Positions 59,517 through 64,000 of a stretch of 64,000 nucleotides of DNA are shown here, piece by piece (positions within the stretch are counted from its first letter, which is position 1; every line of letters starts with the position of its first letter). The position numbers were made by a program, and so were the translations under genes. Location: NCBI RefSeq assembly GCF_001280845.1, contig NZ_LGHP01000002.1:131969-195968 (forward strand). Direction: 5' to 3'. The stretch is from Bacillus sp. FJAT-28004 (GTDB lineage: Bacteria > Bacillota > Bacilli > Paenibacillales > Paenibacillaceae). The notes beneath the pieces are model-generated. The model had not been told where the DNA came from. It did not search any database and worked only from the letters and a program-made list of their open reading frames with translations.

Positions 59517-60695
59517 ATGTATTTGATAGGACAAACGGATCGGTTCATTCGCAATGAACGGGAAGCTGCGATCGTCGCAATAGCGGACCAATTGGCGAGC
59601 ATGTTTGCGGAAAGATCGGCGAAGCATGATAGGGAGGGATCCTTTCCTCATGACAACTTTGCAAATATGCGGGAGTTTGGGTATTTGAAACTTACTGTGC
59701 CGAAGGAGTATGGCGGGGATGATGCTTCATTATATGAATTCGTGCTTGCACAGGATCATTTGGCACGCGGTGACGGATCTACGGCACTTGCCGCCGGCTG
59801 GCATTTAGGACAGGTAATGCAGCTTCGGATAAAACGTTCATGGCCGGAAGACTTGTATGCGAGCTTTTGCAAAGAGGTTGTCAGTAAAGGCGCTACGATC
59901 AATCATTTTGCCAGCGAGCGTGCAACGGGCAGCCCAAGCAGAGGCGGGAAGCCGGAAACGACAGCCATTAAAGCGGCTGGGGGCTATTTTATAAACGGAC
60001 GTAAGACATATAGTACGCTCAGTCCCGATGTATCGTATTTCACTGTATCTGCATGGATGGAAGAAGAAAATCGTGTAGGCGAGTTTTTTATCCCAATGGG
60101 TACAGGAATAAGTATCGAAGAAACATGGGATACGCTCGGCATGCGAGCGACGGGAAGCCATGACCTTGTTCTGGATCAAGTGTTTGTACCCGATGGGGAC
60201 ACCCTCAGTGGAGCGGTAATTAAACGAAACGGTGAGACCCCATTCGATGGTGGTACGCTTCTACATATTCCTGCATGTTATATCGGAATTGCGCATGCGG
60301 CTCGTGATTTTGCTATAAACTTTGCGAAAAACTACCGACCGAATAGCTTGCCTGGTCCGATTTCTGAGCTACCAACGATTCAGCGGCAAATTGGAGAGAT
60401 GGAAGCGGAGCTTATAACAGCGCGCACCCTTCTCTACAGTGTGGCAGATCGTTGGGACCGGGGACCGGAGGGGCGGACTGGATTAAAGCCGGAGCTCGGT
60501 TTAGTTAAATATGTGGCGACTAATTCAGCGGTTCGAATTGTTGACCTTGCAATGAGAATTGTCGGCGGAGCTAGCTTGTCTCGCAAGCTGCCGCTTGAGA
60601 GAATGTATCGTGATGTTCGCGCCGGCTTACATAATCCACCGATGGATGATATTACGCTAAATGGACTTGCTCAGCGGGCGTTAGCGGAGCAGTAG
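59517..60695 (+). CDS. acyl-CoA dehydrogenase-family flavoprotein
   Basis: This 392-residue protein has the acyl-CoA dehydrogenase N-terminal helices, the beta-barrel segment GGYFINGRKTYSTLSPDVSY, the FAD-binding WDTLGMRATGSHDLVLD motif, and the C-terminal helical domain ending MDDITLNGLAQRAL. In length and pattern it also resembles DszC-like monooxygenases, so dehydrogenation versus hydroxylation is open. AGGAGGTGCG precedes ATG 59517. It stands alone between the ankyrin gene and a terminator. Confidence 0.83.
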   Translation: MYLIGQTDRFIRNEREAAIVAIADQLASMFAERSAKHDREGSFPHDNFANMREFGYLKLTVPKEYGGDDASLYEFVLAQDHLARGDGSTALAAGWHLGQVMQLRIKRSWPEDLYASFCKEVVSKGATINHFASERATGSPSRGGKPETTAIKAAGGYFINGRKTYSTLSPDVSYFTVSAWMEEENRVGEFFIPMGTGISIEETWDTLGMRATGSHDLVLDQVFVPDGDTLSGAVIKRNGETPFDGGTLLHIPACYIGIAHAARDFAINFAKNYRPNSLPGPISELPTIQRQIGEMEAELITARTLLYSVADRWDRGPEGRTGLKPELGLVKYVATNSAVRIVDLAMRIVGGASLSRKLPLERMYRDVRAGLHNPPMDDITLNGLAQRALAEQ

Positions 60696-60706
60696 AAAAA
60701 TCGACT

Positions 60707-60740
60707 AATAAGCCTAGTGCGAGATGCCACTAGGCTTATT
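60707..60740. terminator. bidirectional terminator between convergent genes
   Basis: AATAAGCCTAGTG and CACTAGGCTTATT form a 13-bp stem between the flavoprotein gene and the minus-strand kinase gene. Confidence 0.85.
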
Positions 60741-60757
60741 GCGGTTTCAACGTAGAG

Positions 60758-62254
60758 TTAATCTCGAATGTTGATCTGACTCGGAGGAGCGGTTGGAAGG
60801 AGGATTCGGAATGTCGTGCCCGATCCGGGTTGACTATCGACTATAATTGTTCCCTTATGGGCATCTACAATTGATTTCGTAATGGCGAGGCCAAGACCTG
60901 CACCGCCATTTTTCCGTGTTCTAGAAGTTTCACTTCGGTAAAAGCGCTCGAATAAATGGGGTAAATGTGCAGCTTGAATGCCTGAACCATTGTCAGAAAT
61001 GATTAATTCAGCTTGATTATTGTGCTGGGCAAGGGAGATGCGGATCAACCCTGATTCTGAATCCGTATGTTGTATAGCGTTGAGAAATAAATTCAATATG
61101 ACCTGTTTGAGCTTGTCTGCATGAAACTGACCTCTGACATGAGGAGCGAGAGTAAACGCAATCTTTCGGCTGCCCGCAAGCAATTGCAATTGCGGTTCCA
61201 TCTCTATCAGAAGCTCATCTAGCTTCGTATCAGCGAGCTGCAGGAGTGGGTCTTGATCCAGCTTCGCCAGCACGAGTAAATCTTCAACAAGCTTGTTAAT
61301 GCGATTAGATTCGAGAAACATGCTGCTCAGAGCACGATAAAGCTGATCTGGATTTGCAGCAGCTCCGCGCAGCAGCACTTCAAGAAACCCGTGGATAGAA
61401 GTAAGCGGCGTGCGAAGTTCATGTGAGGCGTCCGCCACGAAACGACGCATCTTTGTAGTTGTTTTTCGCTCGATTTCGAATGAATGCTCCAATCGCTCAA
61501 GCATTCCATTAAATGCATCGGATAATCGATCAATTTCCTCTTGTCCTTGGCTGGCTGGAATTCGCTTGGTTAAGCTGCCCGCATCGGTTTGCTCTGCGGC
61601 CGTAACAACGCGTGACAAGGGGCGAAGTGTACGGCGAAGCAGAGGCAAATAGAGTGCGAGTCCGGCAGTAAGTGCGAGTATGGACAGTCCAGCGAATATG
61701 GCTAGCTGAGTCATAAGCAGCTGTTTAAGGGAATCTGTTACAGTACTCACTTGAATGATGCCCTGAGCTTTGTTTGGCGGTCCAGCCATTCGGTAGACGA
61801 CGAGCTGTTCTATTCCTTCAGCGTTGTTCATTATTTTATACTCGATATTTTTATGTGCTTGAAGTTGAGTTCTAATCTGCTCATATCCCTCTGCGGATAG
61901 AAGCGGTGCGTTCACCTCGGTATCCTTGGATAAGTCAGTCGTGACACCGTTTGGATCGATAAGGACGATAGACAAACCCGGTTGATAGAACATTGGTGAA
62001 TCTCGCGGGTCACGCTGATGTCTATCTGGCGGGACTGTGCCGTCTGTAAACCATTCCTTCGGCATAGCCATAATTTGTGATTGCAAGGATTCTGCTTTAT
62101 TTTGAAAAACAAAATCCTTCATAAAAATGTACTGAAGAACGCCGATCAACAGAAATAAGACCGCTAATATGAGCAGGGAGCGGAATAATAGTTGATAACG
62201 GAGGGAGCGAGGGGCAAAAATCCGAGTCATTGAAGCTAATCTATATTTGCTCAT
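60758..62254 (-). CDS. sensor histidine kinase of the ArlS/MprB type
   Basis: This 498-residue kinase has two spans (about residues 23-44 and 180-203) around a sensor domain, a HAMP linker, the H box DASHELRTPLT with His278, and ATP-binding boxes in LFLNAIQHTDS, DNGSGI and GGAGLGLAI. It overlaps its regulator gene by four bases. It probably senses the cell envelope, since the divergent gene codes for a peptidoglycan-binding secreted protein. Confidence 0.93.
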   Translation of the reverse strand: MSKYRLASMTRIFAPRSLRYQLLFRSLLILAVLFLLIGVLQYIFMKDFVFQNKAESLQSQIMAMPKEWFTDGTVPPDRHQRDPRDSPMFYQPGLSIVLIDPNGVTTDLSKDTEVNAPLLSAEGYEQIRTQLQAHKNIEYKIMNNAEGIEQLVVYRMAGPPNKAQGIIQVSTVTDSLKQLLMTQLAIFAGLSILALTAGLALYLPLLRRTLRPLSRVVTAAEQTDAGSLTKRIPASQGQEEIDRLSDAFNGMLERLEHSFEIERKTTTKMRRFVADASHELRTPLTSIHGFLEVLLRGAAANPDQLYRALSSMFLESNRINKLVEDLLVLAKLDQDPLLQLADTKLDELLIEMEPQLQLLAGSRKIAFTLAPHVRGQFHADKLKQVILNLFLNAIQHTDSESGLIRISLAQHNNQAELIISDNGSGIQAAHLPHLFERFYRSETSRTRKNGGAGLGLAITKSIVDAHKGTIIVDSQPGSGTTFRILLPTAPPSQINIRD

Positions 62255-62943
62255 GACAAGTCCAACCGATAGCCAGCACCCCGAAGTGTTCGAATAAGCC
62301 GATGTTCTTTGTCATTTAATTTCTCACGAAGCGAGCGGATATATACTTCGACGATATTTTCTTCCCCGCCGAATTGATAGCCCCACACCTTGTCCAAAAT
62401 CAGTGATTTGCTGAGCACGATACCATTGTTCAAAATGATAAACCGCAGCAGCTCATATTCGGTAGGCGAAAGCTCAAGCACCTGTTCCAAATAAACGAGT
62501 TCCTTACGGCGGTCATCAAGTCGAAAAGGTCCATAAATGGCTTCTCCAAGCAAATTAGGGAACTGGTTACGAAGCCTTGCACCAATGCGTGCAATCAGTT
62601 CACTGAAGCTGAAGGGCTTCACGAGATAGTCGTCTGCCCCAAGTGTTAAACCTTTGACGCGATCTTCAACCTCATCCTTTGCAGTGAGCATAATGATAGC
62701 CATGTTATCTCCAGTTGCCCGGAGTGCTTCGCACACTTCAAATCCGTTCAGTCCCGGCATCATCACATCAAGAATGACGACATGAGGTTGGAATGCGCTT
62801 GCTTCCTGAAGTGCTGATTCTCCATCCAAAGCGACTCGAATTTCAAACCCTTCATTGATCAATCCAAGCTCTAGAAACTGCACAATATTCGGTTCATCAT
62901 CAACAATCAATATTTTAATTCCTTTAAAGGATGTCATGTTCAA
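62251..62943 (-). CDS. OmpR-family response regulator
   Basis: This 230-residue regulator has Asp59 in ILDVMMPGLNG, the Lys in LVKPFSFSE, and a winged helix with ELSPTEYELLRFIILNNGIV and GYQFGGEENIVEVYIRSLRE. A three-part operator lies 68 bp upstream of its start on the minus strand, so it may regulate itself. AAGGGG precedes ATG. Confidence 0.93.
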   Translation of the reverse strand: MNMTSFKGIKILIVDDEPNIVQFLELGLINEGFEIRVALDGESALQEASAFQPHVVILDVMMPGLNGFEVCEALRATGDNMAIIMLTAKDEVEDRVKGLTLGADDYLVKPFSFSELIARIGARLRNQFPNLLGEAIYGPFRLDDRRKELVYLEQVLELSPTEYELLRFIILNNGIVLSKSLILDKVWGYQFGGEENIVEVYIRSLREKLNDKEHRLIRTLRGAGYRLDLS

Positions 62944-63010
62944 ACCCCTTTCACAGTATACCCATCTATTATCGGGCTTTTGGGCAAAAGATGCACCTTA
63001 TTAACGAGAA

Positions 63011-63039
63011 TTTCAGCAAACTTTCAGCGTGGTTACAGT
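63011..63039. promoter_or_regulatory. three-part, 11-bp-phased operator (copy 3)
   Basis: TTTCAGC (63011-63017), TTTCAGC (63022-63028) and TTACAGT (63033-63039) stand in exact 11-bp phase. Read on the minus strand this is ACTGTAA, GCTGAAA, GCTGAAA, like the other two copies. It lies between the divergent response regulator and the secreted repeat protein. Confidence 0.68.
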
Positions 63040-63152
63040 AATGGCTTCTTCAGTTAACTGATTTTTTTTTGAATGAGCTGGGATGAAATCAAATAATTGG
63101 GGATAGTAAGTGGGTGTTAAAATTAATAAATAAAAAGGATGGTGTATTTTGC

Positions 63153-64000
63153 ATGCAACAAAAGAAAGATGCAATAGGAACGAATGAAAAAAGCAATAAG
63201 ATTGGGAGGCGTGCTGCAAGGTACATAGGTGCAGCGCTGCTCGCAATTACTGTGATGTTCAGTATGGCCAATGTTGGACAAGCAATTGGTAAAAATGCAA
63301 AGGGTCCGGACGTATATGTTATTCAGGGCATGCTGAAATCACTTGGCAGCTATTCAGGTAAGATTGACGGTCGGTATGGGCCATCTACGGTCCGCGGCGT
63401 AAAATATTATCAAAAAACACATGGCTTGCCTTCAACAGGGGCCGTAGATATTAAAACGCTTCAATCGATTTCCTATTCCTATTCTGAGAAGAAAGCAGGA
63501 ACAAAAGCTAAGAGCAAAGCGAAATCTAATGTGAAAGCAAAAGGAATTGGTAATGGTGCAGGTGCAGGCGGCGGAGCTGGTGGCGGTGCAGGCGGCGGTG
63601 CAGGTGGCGGTGCAGGTGGCGGAGCTGGTGGCGGAGCAGGCGGCGGAGCTGGTGGCGGTGCAGGCGGCGGAGCAGGCGGCGGCGCAGGTGGCGGTGCTGG
63701 CGGCGGAGCAGGTGGCGGTGCAGGCGGCGGAGCAGGTGGCGGTGCAGGCGGCGGAGCAGGTGGCGGAGCAGGTGGCGGTGCAGGCGGCGGAGCAGGTGGC
63801 GGTGCAGGCGGCGGAGCTGGTGGCGGAGCTGGTGGCGGTGCAGGCGGCGGTGCAGGTCAAGGCCAAGGCAAAGGCGGCGGATTTGGCGGAGGCCAAGGAG
63901 AAAACCGTGGCAAAGGCGGCGGATTTGGCGGAGGCCAAGAAGAAAACCGTGGCAAAGGCGGCGGCATTGGTGGTGGCCAAGGAGAAAACCGTGGTAAAGG
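63153..64000 (+). CDS. secreted peptidoglycan-binding protein with Gly/Ala repeats, partial
   Basis: The frame starts at ATG 63153 behind AAGGATGG and stays open to the window end. A signal peptide (YIGAALLAITVMFSMANVGQ) is followed by a PG_binding_1 domain (IQGMLKSLGSYSGKIDGRYG, then YQKTHGLPSTGAVD) at about residues 50-108 and a Lys-rich linker. From base 63558 about two dozen GGGA-type repeats follow, then 14-residue repeats starting GKGGGFGGGQ. The frame is supported by the domain and by the regular repeats. Function: attachment to the cell wall with a flexible glycine-rich extension; inference beyond the domain. Confidence 0.82.
   Translation, partial: MQQKKDAIGTNEKSNKIGRRAARYIGAALLAITVMFSMANVGQAIGKNAKGPDVYVIQGMLKSLGSYSGKIDGRYGPSTVRGVKYYQKTHGLPSTGAVDIKTLQSISYSYSEKKAGTKAKSKAKSNVKAKGIGNGAGAGGGAGGGAGGGAGGGAGGGAGGGAGGGAGGGAGGGAGGGAGGGAGGGAGGGAGGGAGGGAGGGAGGGAGGGAGGGAGGGAGGGAGGGAGGGAGGGAGQGQGKGGGFGGGQGENRGKGGGFGGGQEENRGKGGGIGGGQGENRGK
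63558..64000 (+). repeat. 12-bp and 42-bp coding minisatellites
   Basis: From 63558 to 63856 a 12-bp unit coding Gly-Gly-Gly-Ala is repeated about 24 times, with third positions varying between C, T and A. From about 63867 a 42-bp unit coding a 14-residue repeat (GKGGGF, GGGQ, GENR blocks) is present in at least three copies and runs off the window. Confidence 0.9.

Noticed and set aside
63432..63980. Long minus-strand frame rich in Thr, Ala, Cys and Ser opposite the glycine repeats
   Set aside because: It is the mirror of the GGGA repeat DNA: repeated GGC/GCA codons give an open frame on the other strand. It has no start signal or domain.

Overview
The window looks like chromosomal DNA of a Paenibacillus-type Firmicute (inference). 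The evidence is strong Shine-Dalgarno sites with frequent TTG/GTG starts, a methionine T-box leader, YesM/YesN two-component pairs, LplB/YtcP-type sugar importers without an ATPase of their own, a CotH-type spore-coat kinase homologue, BceAB-type and OmpR/AraC regulators, and GC content that shifts strongly between blocks. No rRNA, tRNA, CRISPR array or prophage was seen.

Layout. (1) 1-13.2 kb: a string of defence or detoxification-type genes. It holds a BceAB-like ABC pair, two GNAT acetyltransferases, a beta-lactamase-fold hydrolase, a T-box-controlled second-type MetRS, a VOC protein, an APH-like kinase with a MerR regulator and a textbook MerR promoter in front of a reductase, then a BtrH-like protein and an MccF-like peptidase. 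(2) 13.3-23 kb: a diiron ferritin-like protein plus 2Fe-2S ferredoxin, divergent from AraC, a YesM/YesN pair and an ABC sugar importer. (3) 23-25.5 kb: insertion-sequence remnants, an orphan promoter-like site, and four small palindromic repeats. (4) 25.5-29 kb: sucrose-6-phosphate hydrolase, fructokinase and a MOSC protein. (5) 29-32.3 kb (minus): VTC polyphosphate polymerase, DUF4956 and CotH. (6) 32.4-50.6 kb: a large catabolic cluster. It contains a YhfZ-like regulator, FAD oxidoreductase, phosphotriesterase homologue, two Gfo/Idh/MocA dehydrogenases, SDR, SIS isomerase, two TIM-barrel isomerases, a PHP hydrolase, a DMT transporter, an ABC importer, AraC and two Fe(II)/2-oxoglutarate dioxygenases. 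(7) 51-55.8 kb: metallophosphoesterase, response regulator/kinase and two PepSY proteins. (8) 56-60.7 kb: ROK repressor with maltose acetyltransferase, an ankyrin protein and an acyl-CoA dehydrogenase-like protein. (9) 60.7-64 kb: a second OmpR/kinase pair and a secreted peptidoglycan-binding protein with long glycine/alanine repeats, cut by the window end.

How they connect. Region 6 reads as an uptake and stepwise oxidation/isomerisation pathway for an unknown sugar, cyclitol or phospho-ester; it is the best candidate for an undescribed system. A three-part, 11-bp-phased box (ACTTAAG or ACTGTAA, then GCTGAAA, then a GCTGAAA-like unit) occurs upstream of the metallophosphoesterase/two-component operon, in front of the second two-component operon, and between the polyphosphate operon and the YhfZ-like gene. 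It suggests one response-regulator regulon linking envelope sensing with phosphate or polyphosphate metabolism. A different 11-bp-phased box precedes both PepSY genes.
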